A stretch of DNA of 64,000 nt from Streptomyces brasiliensis (GTDB taxonomy: Bacteria > Actinomycetota > Actinomycetes > Streptomycetales > Streptomycetaceae): NCBI RefSeq assembly GCF_014647875.1, contig NZ_BMQA01000022.1:58055-122054 (forward strand). The letters are read 5' to 3'. Positions 52,462 to 59,822 of the stretch are shown one piece after another. Position 1 is the stretch's first letter. The number at the start of each line of letters is the position of its first letter. The translations under genes and the position numbers were made by a program. The notes under the pieces are model-generated. The model saw only the letters and a list, made by a program, of their open reading frames with translations, ran no database searches and was not told the DNA's origin.

Positions 52462-53241
52462 GTGACGAAGATGAGCACCAGGACGGCGGAAGAACGCCAG
52501 CGGGAGATCGTGCGGGCCGCGCGCGCCACCGGCGCGGTCGACGTCAGTGCGCTCGCCGCCGAGCTGGGCGTGGCCAAGGAGACCATCCGGCGCGATCTGC
52601 GCGCCCTGGAGGACCACGGCCTGGTGCGCCGCACCCACGGCGGCGCGTATCCCGTGGAGAGCGCCGGGTTCGAGACGACGCTCGAGTTCCGGGCCACCAG
52701 CCACGTGCCCGAGAAGCGCCGGATCGCCGCCGCCGCGGCCGAGCTGCTCGGGGACGCGGAGACGGTCTTCGTCGACGAGGGCTTCACCCCCCAGCTCATC
52801 GCCGAGGCCCTGCCCACGGACCGGCCGCTGACCGTGGTCACCGCGTCCCTGCCGGTCGCGGGCGCCCTCGTCGAGGCCGAGAACGTCTCGGTGCTGCTCC
52901 TGGGCGGCCGGGTGCGCCCCGGCACCCTGGCCACCGTCGACCACTGGACGACGAAGATGCTCGCCGGCTTCGTCGTCGACCTCGCCTACATCGGCGCCAA
53001 CGGGATCTCCCGCGAACACGGTCTGACCACCCCGGACCCGGCGGTCAGCGAGGTCAAGACGCAGGCCGTCCGCGCCGCCCGGCGCACCGTGTTCGCGGGC
53101 GTGCACACCAAGTTCGGAGCGGTCAGCTTCTGCCGGTTCGCCGAGATCGGCGCGCTGGAGACGATCGTGACGAGCACGCTGCTTCCGGCGACCGAGGCCC
53201 ATCGCTACTCGCTGCTCGGGCCGCAGGTCATCAGGGTCTGA
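52462..53241 (+). CDS. DeoR-family transcriptional regulator
   Basis: A 259-residue sugar-responsive regulator. The DeoR helix-turn-helix is at residues 11-65 (ERQREIVRAARATGAVDVSALAAELGV-type segment, ETIRRDLRALEDHGLVRRTHGGA). The DeoRC ligand domain has VFVDEGFTPQLIAEAL, TVVTASLPVA and LAYIGANGISREHGLT. GTG 52462 has GGGAGG just upstream; ATG 52471 is the alternative. It sits 79 bases before a polyol-type ABC operon and probably controls it. Confidence 0.9.
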   Translation: MTKMSTRTAEERQREIVRAARATGAVDVSALAAELGVAKETIRRDLRALEDHGLVRRTHGGAYPVESAGFETTLEFRATSHVPEKRRIAAAAAELLGDAETVFVDEGFTPQLIAEALPTDRPLTVVTASLPVAGALVEAENVSVLLLGGRVRPGTLATVDHWTTKMLAGFVVDLAYIGANGISREHGLTTPDPAVSEVKTQAVRAARRTVFAGVHTKFGAVSFCRFAEIGALETIVTSTLLPATEAHRYSLLGPQVIRV

Positions 53242-53320
53242 ATACTCAACTCAATGACGCACCAGGGGTTTTCCGCGCCCAGCGACGCCCCTTATCCCCC
53301 CATTTATCCAGGAGCGATCC

Positions 53321-54691
53321 ATGCGCACCCAGAGCCGACGGAGGCCGCGAGCCACGCTCGCCATGGCCGCCGCAGGGACGCTGCTCGCCCCGTTGCTCTC
53401 CGGCTGCTGGGTCGGAGCGGGCGGGTCCGGTTCCGGCGGTGACTCCATCAACGTGCTGATGGTCAACAACCCCCAGATGACCGAGCTGCAGAAGCTGACC
53501 GCCGCCCACTTCACCAAGGAAACCGGCATCAAGGTCAACTTCACGGTCCTGCCCGAGAACGACGTCCGCGACAAGATCAGCCAGGACTTCGCCAACCAGG
53601 CGGGCCAGTACGACGTGGCGACGCTCTCCAACTACGAGATCCCCATCTACGCCCGCAACGGCTGGCTGCACGACATGGACACCTACGTCGCCCAGGACAC
53701 CGCGTACGACGAACAGGACGTGCTCAAGCCGATGCGCCAGTCGCTGACCGGCGACGACGGCAAGCTCTACGGCCAGCCCTTCTACGGCGAATCGTCCTTC
53801 CTGATGTACCGCAAGGACGTGCTCGCCAAGAAGGGCCTGACGATGCCCGCGCACCCCACCTGGACGCAGGTCGCCGACATCGCGGCCGAGGTGGACGGCG
53901 CCGAGCCGGGCATGAAGGGCATCTGTCTGCGCGGTCTGCCCGGCTGGGGCGAGTCGATGGCCCCCCTCACCACGGTGGTGAACACCTTCGGCGGCACCTG
54001 GTTCGACAAGGACTGGAAGGCGCGTCTGGACTCACCCGAGTTCGAGAAGGCGACGAAGTTCTATGTCGACCTGGTGCGCAAGCACGGAGAGTCGGGCGCG
54101 GCCCAGTCCGGCTTCGCCGAGTGCCTCAACGGCATGACCCAGGGCAAGGTCGCCATGTGGTACGACGCCACCAGCGCGGCCGGCCTGCTGGAGGCGGACA
54201 AGTCACCGGTCAAGGGCAAGCTCGGGTACGCGCCCGCGCCCGTCGAGAAGACCGATTCCTCCGGCTGGCTCTACACCTGGGCCTGGGGCATCCAGAAGGC
54301 CTCCCGCAATCCCGACAAGGCCTGGAAGTTCGTGTCCTGGGCGTCCAGCAAGGGTTACGAGCAGCTCGTCGGCGACACGAGCGGCTGGTCCAACGTCCCG
54401 GCGGGCAAGCGCGCGTCGACGTACACGAACCCCGCCTACCGCGCGGAGGCCGCCGCGTTCCAGGACATGACCAAGGAAGCCATCGAGAACGCCCGTCCGA
54501 ACGACCCCGGGGTGCAGCCGCGCCCCGCGCCCGGCATCCAGTTCGTCGGCATCCCGGAGTTCACCGACCTCGGCACCAAGGTCTCCCAGGAGATCAGCGC
54601 GGCCATCGCCGGACGTCAGTCCGTCGACTCGGCCCTGAAGAAGTCCCAGCAGCTCGCCGAGCAGATCTCCGAGGAGTACGAGGGACGATGA
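53321..54691 (+). CDS. Extracellular sugar/polyol-binding lipoprotein of an ABC transporter
   Basis: A 456-residue periplasmic-binding-type lipoprotein. The signal peptide ends in lipobox LLSGC with Cys29 as the lipid attachment site. The mature part has INVLMVNNPQMTELQKLT, YDVATLSNYEIPIYARNGWL and KVAMWYDATSAAGLLEA, typical of the sorbitol/mannitol (SmoE) binding proteins. GGAG precedes the ATG. It is the first gene of a four-gene coupled operon. Confidence 0.9.
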   Translation: MRTQSRRRPRATLAMAAAGTLLAPLLSGCWVGAGGSGSGGDSINVLMVNNPQMTELQKLTAAHFTKETGIKVNFTVLPENDVRDKISQDFANQAGQYDVATLSNYEIPIYARNGWLHDMDTYVAQDTAYDEQDVLKPMRQSLTGDDGKLYGQPFYGESSFLMYRKDVLAKKGLTMPAHPTWTQVADIAAEVDGAEPGMKGICLRGLPGWGESMAPLTTVVNTFGGTWFDKDWKARLDSPEFEKATKFYVDLVRKHGESGAAQSGFAECLNGMTQGKVAMWYDATSAAGLLEADKSPVKGKLGYAPAPVEKTDSSGWLYTWAWGIQKASRNPDKAWKFVSWASSKGYEQLVGDTSGWSNVPAGKRASTYTNPAYRAEAAAFQDMTKEAIENARPNDPGVQPRPAPGIQFVGIPEFTDLGTKVSQEISAAIAGRQSVDSALKKSQQLAEQISEEYEGR

Positions 54692-55626
54692 CCGCCACGA
54701 CCACAGCTCCGATGGCAACCAGCCCCGTACGCGCCATGCGACAGCCCTCCGGCCGACTGCGTGCCTGGGCCACCCGCGCCCCGCTGCTGCCCGCCCTCGT
54801 CTTCATGATCGCCGTGACCCAGCTGCCGTTCGTCGCCACGGTGGTGATCTCCTTCTTCGACTGGAACGCGCTCTACCCCAAGGCCCGCCACTTCACCGGA
54901 GTCGACAACTACAGGCAGGTGCTGACCGACACGGACCTGCGCCATTCGGTGTGGACGACCGTGCTGCTCACGGTGGCCGTCGTCCTGGTCAGCCTGGCCC
55001 TCGGCCTGATCCTCGCGCTGCTCCTGGACCGGAGGTTCCGCGGCCGGGGCGTGGTGCGCACCCTGCTGATCGCCCCGTTCCTGGTGGTCCCCGTGGCCGC
55101 CGCCCTGCTCTGGAAGCATGTGCTCTACAACCCCGAATACGGCCTGTTCAATGGGTTGTTGCACTATGTGGGCGGCCCACAGCCGGACTGGATCTCCAAC
55201 ACACCCCTGCTCGCCGTCGAGGCCTCGCTGGTGTGGCAGTGGACGCCGTTCATGATGCTGATCCTGCTCGCCGGTCTGCAGAGCCGTGACCAGCAGCAGA
55301 TCGAGGCCGCCCGGGTGGACGGCGCGAGCGACTGGCAGATCTTCGTCCATCTGACGCTGCCGCACCTGCGCCGCTACCTCGAACTCGGCGCCCTGCTCGG
55401 CTCGATCTACATCGTCCAGAACTTCGACGCGGTCTTCACGATCACGTCCGGCGGCCTGGGCACCGCCAACCTCCCCTACACCGTCTACCAGAGCTTCTAC
55501 CAGGCCCACGAGAACGGCCTCGCCTCGGCCGCGGGCGTCCTGGTGGTCATCGGCTCGATCATCATCGCGACCTTCGCCCTGCGCGTGGTGTCGTCGCTGT
55601 TCCGCGAGGAGGTGTCGCGCGCATGA
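54688..55626 (+). CDS. ABC transporter permease, MalF/SmoF type
   Basis: A 312-residue membrane permease with six main helices. The EAA loop that docks the ATPase is EAARVDGASDWQIFVHLTLP near residue 207. The ATG overlaps the binding-protein stop (ATGA). Together with the next gene it forms the membrane channel for a polyol or sugar. Confidence 0.92.
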   Translation: MTATTTAPMATSPVRAMRQPSGRLRAWATRAPLLPALVFMIAVTQLPFVATVVISFFDWNALYPKARHFTGVDNYRQVLTDTDLRHSVWTTVLLTVAVVLVSLALGLILALLLDRRFRGRGVVRTLLIAPFLVVPVAAALLWKHVLYNPEYGLFNGLLHYVGGPQPDWISNTPLLAVEASLVWQWTPFMMLILLAGLQSRDQQQIEAARVDGASDWQIFVHLTLPHLRRYLELGALLGSIYIVQNFDAVFTITSGGLGTANLPYTVYQSFYQAHENGLASAAGVLVVIGSIIIATFALRVVSSLFREEVSRA

Positions 55627-56477
55627 GTGCCGTGGCCGAACGAGTCCCCCAGAAGACCCGCCGCAAAGGCGCCGGCCTCGGCCTGGTGGCCTGGCTGCTC
55701 GGCATCCTGTTCTTCCTGCCGATCGCGTGGATGGCGCTGACGTCCTTCCACTCCGAGGCGGACGCCGCGACCAACCCGCCGTCCTTCGCCGCCTCCCTCA
55801 CCCTGGACGGCTACCGCGAGTTCTTCGGCACCGGCGGCGGGGCCAGCCCGTGGCCGGCGCTGACCAACTCCGTGGTGGCGTCGGTGGCCTCGACCCTCCT
55901 CGTGCTGCTCCTCGCTCTCCCGGCGGCGTACGCCCTGTCGATCCGCCCGGTGAAGAAGTGGACCGACGTCCTGTTCTTCTTCCTGTCGACGAAGATGCTG
56001 CCGGCGGTGGCGGGCCTGCTGCCGATCTACCTCTTCGCGAAGAACGCCGGGATGCTGGACAACATCTGGCTCCTGGTCATCCTCTACACCGCCATGAACC
56101 TGCCGATCGCGGTGTGGATGATGCAGTCCTTCCTCGCCGAGGTCCCGGTCGCCGTGATCGAGGCGGCCCGGGTGGACGGCGCCCGGCTGCCGACCGTCCT
56201 GGCCCGTGTCGTGGCCCCCATCGCCCTGCCCGGCATCGCCGCGACGGCACTGATCTGCTTCATCTTCAGCTGGAACGAGCTGCTGTTCGCCCGGGTCCTC
56301 ACGGGCGTGGTCGCCGAGACCGCCCCCGTCTTCCTGACCGGCTTCATCACCAGCCAGGGTCTGTTCCTGGCCAAGGTGTGCGCCGCGTCGCTCGTCATCT
56401 CCCTGCCGGTGCTCGCCGCGGGGTTCGCCGCCCAGGACAAGCTGGTCCAGGGCCTGTCGTTGGGAGCCGTGAAATGA
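55623..56477 (+). CDS. ABC transporter permease, MalG/SmoG type
   Basis: A 284-residue permease. The EAA loop is EAARVDGARLPTVLARVVAP near residue 180, and about six helices are visible, including AWLLGILFFLPIAWMAL. Its ATG overlaps the previous stop (ATGA). No ATP-binding subunit follows, so a shared ATPase such as MsiK encoded elsewhere must energise the importer. Confidence 0.92.
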   Translation: MSAVAERVPQKTRRKGAGLGLVAWLLGILFFLPIAWMALTSFHSEADAATNPPSFAASLTLDGYREFFGTGGGASPWPALTNSVVASVASTLLVLLLALPAAYALSIRPVKKWTDVLFFFLSTKMLPAVAGLLPIYLFAKNAGMLDNIWLLVILYTAMNLPIAVWMMQSFLAEVPVAVIEAARVDGARLPTVLARVVAPIALPGIAATALICFIFSWNELLFARVLTGVVAETAPVFLTGFITSQGLFLAKVCAASLVISLPVLAAGFAAQDKLVQGLSLGAVK

Positions 56478-57463
56478 AGGCCGCCGTCATCGAGTCCGTG
56501 GGCCGCGCCGTCGTCACCGAGGTCCCGGACCCGACGCCAGGACCTCGCGAGGTGGTCGTCGAGGTGGCGGCGTGCGGGCTGTGCGGCACCGATCTGCACA
56601 TCCTCCAGGGCGAGTTCGCGCCCAAGCTGCCGATCGTCCCCGGGCACGAGTTCGCGGGTCAGGTGGTCGGCGTGGGCGGCCAGGTCACGGAGGTCGCGGT
56701 CGGCGACCGGGTTGCGGTCGACCCCTCGCTGTACTGCTTCGAGTGCCGTTACTGCCGTACCGGTCACAACAACCTGTGCGAGCGGTGGGCCGCGATCGGC
56801 GTGACGACGGCGGGCGGGGCCGCGCAGTACGCGGTGGCGCCGGTCGCGAACTGCGTGAAGCTGCCCGAGCACGTCCGCACCCAGGACGCGGCGCTGGTGG
56901 AGCCCCTGTCCTGCGCGGTGCGCGGCTACGACGTCCTCCGGTCCCGCCTCGGTGCCCATGTGCTGATCTACGGCTCCGGGACGATGGGCCTGATGATGCT
57001 GGAACTGGCCAAGCGCACCGGCGCGGCCAGCGTGGACATGGTGGACGTGAACCCGGCCCGGCTGGAGACCGCCCGCCGGCTGGGCGTCACGGCGTCGGCG
57101 GTGAACGCGGACGAGCTGGACCGCCCGCAGGGCTGGGACCTGGTGGTGGACGCCACGGGCAACGCGGCGGCGATCCAGGACGGGCTCGGCCGCGTGTCCA
57201 AGGCGGGCACGTTCCTGCAGTTCGGCGTAGCCGACTACGCGACACGGGTCACGATCGACCCGTACCGCATCTACAACCAGGAGATCACCATCACCGGTTC
57301 CATGGCGGTGCTCCACAGCTTCGAACGGGCCGCGGAACTGTTCGCGAACGGCGTCCTCGACCCGGAGGTCTTCATCAGCGACCGGATTCCGCTGGAGCGC
57401 TATCCGGCGGCGCTGGAGCAGTTCGCGGCGGGGGTGGGACGGAAGATCGTGGTCGTCCCCTGA
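56474..57463 (+). CDS. Zinc-dependent polyol/alcohol dehydrogenase
   Basis: A 329-residue medium-chain dehydrogenase. Catalytic-zinc ligands are Cys37 (CGLCGTDLH) and His58-Glu59 (PGHEF); structural-zinc cysteines are Cys88, Cys91, Cys94 and Cys102. The NAD site is LIYGSGTMGLMMLELAKR near 164. The ATG overlaps the permease stop (ATGA), so it is the catabolic partner of the importer: oxidation of the incoming polyol to a ketose is likely. Confidence 0.9.
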   Translation: MKAAVIESVGRAVVTEVPDPTPGPREVVVEVAACGLCGTDLHILQGEFAPKLPIVPGHEFAGQVVGVGGQVTEVAVGDRVAVDPSLYCFECRYCRTGHNNLCERWAAIGVTTAGGAAQYAVAPVANCVKLPEHVRTQDAALVEPLSCAVRGYDVLRSRLGAHVLIYGSGTMGLMMLELAKRTGAASVDMVDVNPARLETARRLGVTASAVNADELDRPQGWDLVVDATGNAAAIQDGLGRVSKAGTFLQFGVADYATRVTIDPYRIYNQEITITGSMAVLHSFERAAELFANGVLDPEVFISDRIPLERYPAALEQFAAGVGRKIVVVP

Positions 57464-57525
57464 GCCGATCGGGGGTCATGGCGACGGTAAGGGAACGGCA
57501 AAGTCATGTCGTTCGTTCACCCGGC

Positions 57526-58725
57526 ATGACAGCTATGACCCCTGGCTCGAACATCCCTCTGCCGGTCGCCCGTGTGACGGTGGACGTCGCCGCTCCGGTG
57601 CGGCTCGACGTGTCGGGCCTGCTGCTCACCGCCGACGGCAAGGTGCGCTCCGACGACGACTTCATCTTCTACAACCAGCCGAGCGGACCGGGCGTGACGT
57701 ACCGCTCCGGCGGCGGTGCCGCGCCCGACGCGATCACGGTGGACACCGCCGCCGTCCCGCCGGGCATCGAGAAGATCGTCGTGACCGCCAGCCCGGATGC
57801 GGCGGGCCAGACCTTCCAGGGCATCGAGCCGACGGCCACGATCCGTGGCACGGACGACAACAGCGTCCTGGCCACGTTCACTCCTCCGCAGCTCGGCACC
57901 GAGACGGCGCTGGTGGTCGTGGAGATCTACGTCAGGAACGGCGCGTGGAAGGCCCGCGCGGTCGGCCAGGGGTATGCGAACGGGCTGGCCGGCATCGCGA
58001 CCGACTTCGGCGTGACGGTGGAGGAACCGGCCGCACCCGCCGCTCCCGCCCAGCCGGTCGCCCCGCCGCCACCGGCACAGCCCCCGGTCACGGCCCCGAC
58101 GCCCGCCGCTCCCCCGGCACCGCCCGCGCCGCCCGCTCCCGGCACCGGGAAGATCAACCTGGACAAGGGCCGGGTCAGCCTCCAGAAGAACCAGACGGTG
58201 TCCCTGGTCAAGGGCGGCCGTCCGCTGCTGTCCATGGTGCAGATGGGCCTCGGCTGGGAGCCCGCGTACCAGGGCCGGGACATCGACCTGGACGCCTCGG
58301 TCATCGCCTACGGCCCGCAGCGCAACCACATCGACAGCTGCTACTTCGGCAAGCTGACCATCCTGAACGGCGCGATCAAGCACTCCGGCGACAACCTCAC
58401 GGGTGAGGGCGGAGGCGACGACGAGGTCATCGCGGTCGACCTCGGCCGGATCCCGCAGGAGGTCACGGGCCTGGTCTTCACCGTGAACTCCTTCTCCGGC
58501 CAGAAGTTCACGGAGGTCCCCAAGGCGTACTGCCGCCTGCTGGACGCCGCGACGGGCGAGGAGCTGGTCCGCTTCGACCTCACCAACGCCGAGGCGCAGA
58601 CGGGCGTGATGATGGCCAAGCTGGTCCGTCAGTTCTCCGGCGAGTGGGAGATGACGGCGCTGGGCTCCTTCGTCAAGGCACGCACGGTACGGAACATGGT
58701 GAAGCCGGGCGCGGCGGCCCTGTAG
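57526..58725 (+). CDS. Double TerD-domain protein with Pro-rich linker
   Basis: A 399-residue protein with two TerD (tellurium-resistance/stress) calcium-binding domains: residues about 5-165 (LTADGKVRSDDDFIFYNQPSG, VVVEIYVRNGAWKARAVGQGYANGLA) and about 208-395 (LLSMVQMGLGWEP, DLDASVIAYG, EVIAVDLGRIPQEV). A Pro/Ala-rich linker (about 168-205) joins them. TerD proteins bind Ca2+ and act in membrane-associated stress complexes. ATG 57526 or 57535 can start it; no clear ribosome site is seen. Confidence 0.87.
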   Translation: MTAMTPGSNIPLPVARVTVDVAAPVRLDVSGLLLTADGKVRSDDDFIFYNQPSGPGVTYRSGGGAAPDAITVDTAAVPPGIEKIVVTASPDAAGQTFQGIEPTATIRGTDDNSVLATFTPPQLGTETALVVVEIYVRNGAWKARAVGQGYANGLAGIATDFGVTVEEPAAPAAPAQPVAPPPPAQPPVTAPTPAAPPAPPAPPAPGTGKINLDKGRVSLQKNQTVSLVKGGRPLLSMVQMGLGWEPAYQGRDIDLDASVIAYGPQRNHIDSCYFGKLTILNGAIKHSGDNLTGEGGGDDEVIAVDLGRIPQEVTGLVFTVNSFSGQKFTEVPKAYCRLLDAATGEELVRFDLTNAEAQTGVMMAKLVRQFSGEWEMTALGSFVKARTVRNMVKPGAAAL

Positions 58726-58742
58726 CCATCGGTACGACGACC

Positions 58743-58772
58743 GGGGCGCCCTCGGCGGAGGGGGCGCCCGGC
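58743..58772 (+). terminator. Terminator hairpin after the TerD gene
   Basis: GGGCGCCCTC and GAGGGGGCGCCC form a strong stem around a short GGCG loop, 18 bases after the stop codon. It lies between convergent genes. Confidence 0.7.
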
Positions 58773-58917
58773 CCGACCGGTGCCCGGTCCCGTGCGCCTG
58801 TGCGCCCGGGACACGGCCCGGCATCGCGCCCTCACGCCAGGTCGGCCACCACTCGGCACCCCACTCGGTACTCAGTGCCCCGCGTCTGCCGGCACTCAGC
58901 CCGGGCCAGGTGCGCCC

Positions 58918-59541
58918 TCATCGGCCCTCGGCAGGCCCGGAACCATGCCCGGCACCCCGAGCCGCTTTCGCCTCCGGTGGCCGCAACCCCTCCGTGAGCA
59001 GCGCCAGATACCGGTCGATCTGCTCACCGCGCCCGTTGGCGAGTTCCGACGCCGTCGCCACCCCATGGGCGAGCCGCAGGACGTCGATCGCCTCGACATC
59101 GGCCCGCAGGGTCCCCTCGGCCTGTGCCGCCTCGACCAACCGGGCCGCCGCGCCCTTCATGGAGGTCGCGCAGGCCGTGAGCGCGGCGGTGCTGCCGTCC
59201 GTGACGGCCGAGCCCAGCAGGGCCTTCATCCCGCGCACCTGAATGGTGCGGACGCACAGCTCACGCAGCCACGCCGCGAGCGCCTCGTCCGGCGGCAGTT
59301 CCTCGCTCAGCGCCTCGGCACGGCCCGCCAGCGCCTCGATCCGGTCCACGTACGCGGCCTCGAGCAACGCCTGACGCGTGGGGAAATGCCGGTACAGCGT
59401 GCCGGACCCGACCCCGGCCCGCTTGGCGATGTCGTCGAGCGACGCGTTCTCCCCATGCTCGGCAAAGGCCTCCGCCGCCACCTCGAGCAACCGCTCATAG
59501 TTCCGCCGAGCGTCCGCACGCATGGGCCTGACCTGCGTCAT
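58918..59541 (-). CDS. TetR-family transcriptional repressor
   Basis: A 207-residue regulator with the TetR helix-turn-helix in residues 12-60 (ARRNYERLLEVAAEAFAEHG, IAKRAGVGSGTLYRHFPTRQALLEAAY). The C-terminal domain (SBP-like TetR_C) binds an unknown ligand. It faces the interrupted MFS gene across a 149-base gap with a long inverted repeat, the usual arrangement for a repressor of a drug-efflux pump. Confidence 0.9.
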   Translation of the reverse strand: MTQVRPMRADARRNYERLLEVAAEAFAEHGENASLDDIAKRAGVGSGTLYRHFPTRQALLEAAYVDRIEALAGRAEALSEELPPDEALAAWLRELCVRTIQVRGMKALLGSAVTDGSTAALTACATSMKGAAARLVEAAQAEGTLRADVEAIDVLRLAHGVATASELANGRGEQIDRYLALLTEGLRPPEAKAARGAGHGSGPAEGR

Positions 59542-59552
59542 CCAGTTACTCC

Positions 59553-59609
59553 TTGCAAACCGGGGACTCTCTCCGTATCTTGACGAGCACTAAACGGAGA
59601 CAGTCCCCG
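59553..59609 (+). promoter_or_regulatory. TetR operator and promoter of the interrupted MFS gene
   Basis: CGGGGACTCTCTCCGT (59561-59576) and ACGGAGACAGTCCCCG (59594-59609) are inverted copies with one mismatch in 16. The first copy fills the spacer between a -35-like TTGCAA (59553-59558) and a -10-like TATCTT (59576-59581), 17 bases apart, so bound repressor would block polymerase directly. Confidence 0.72.
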
Positions 59610-59690
59610 ATTACCGTCGCATGCTCCGTGGGCAGTCCCGTCCTGCCCTTTTTCGCGCCCGTGCCGGGGACGCCACAACGGGAGAACTCC

Positions 59691-59822
59691 ATGTCCACCC
59701 CGTCCGCACCGTCCACCACCCATGACACGCTCTCCGCACCATCGCACCCGGCCCGGCTCGGCACCGTCCTCCTCGTCATCGTCACCGCCTACCTGATGGT
59801 CGGCGTCGACGCCCGAGTCTGA
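59691..59822 (+). pseudogene. 5' fragment of an MFS efflux transporter gene, interrupted by the integrated element
   Basis: From ATG 59691 (GGGAG seven bases before) the frame encodes 43 residues: a short Ser/Pro-rich start, then the first membrane helix LGTVLLVIVTAYLMVGVDA, exactly as in DHA2-type drug exporters where VDATVVNVALP would follow. Instead the sequence changes after GTCGACGCC (about 59813) and stops at TGA 59820. The rest of the gene should lie at the far end of the element, outside the window. Confidence 0.85.
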
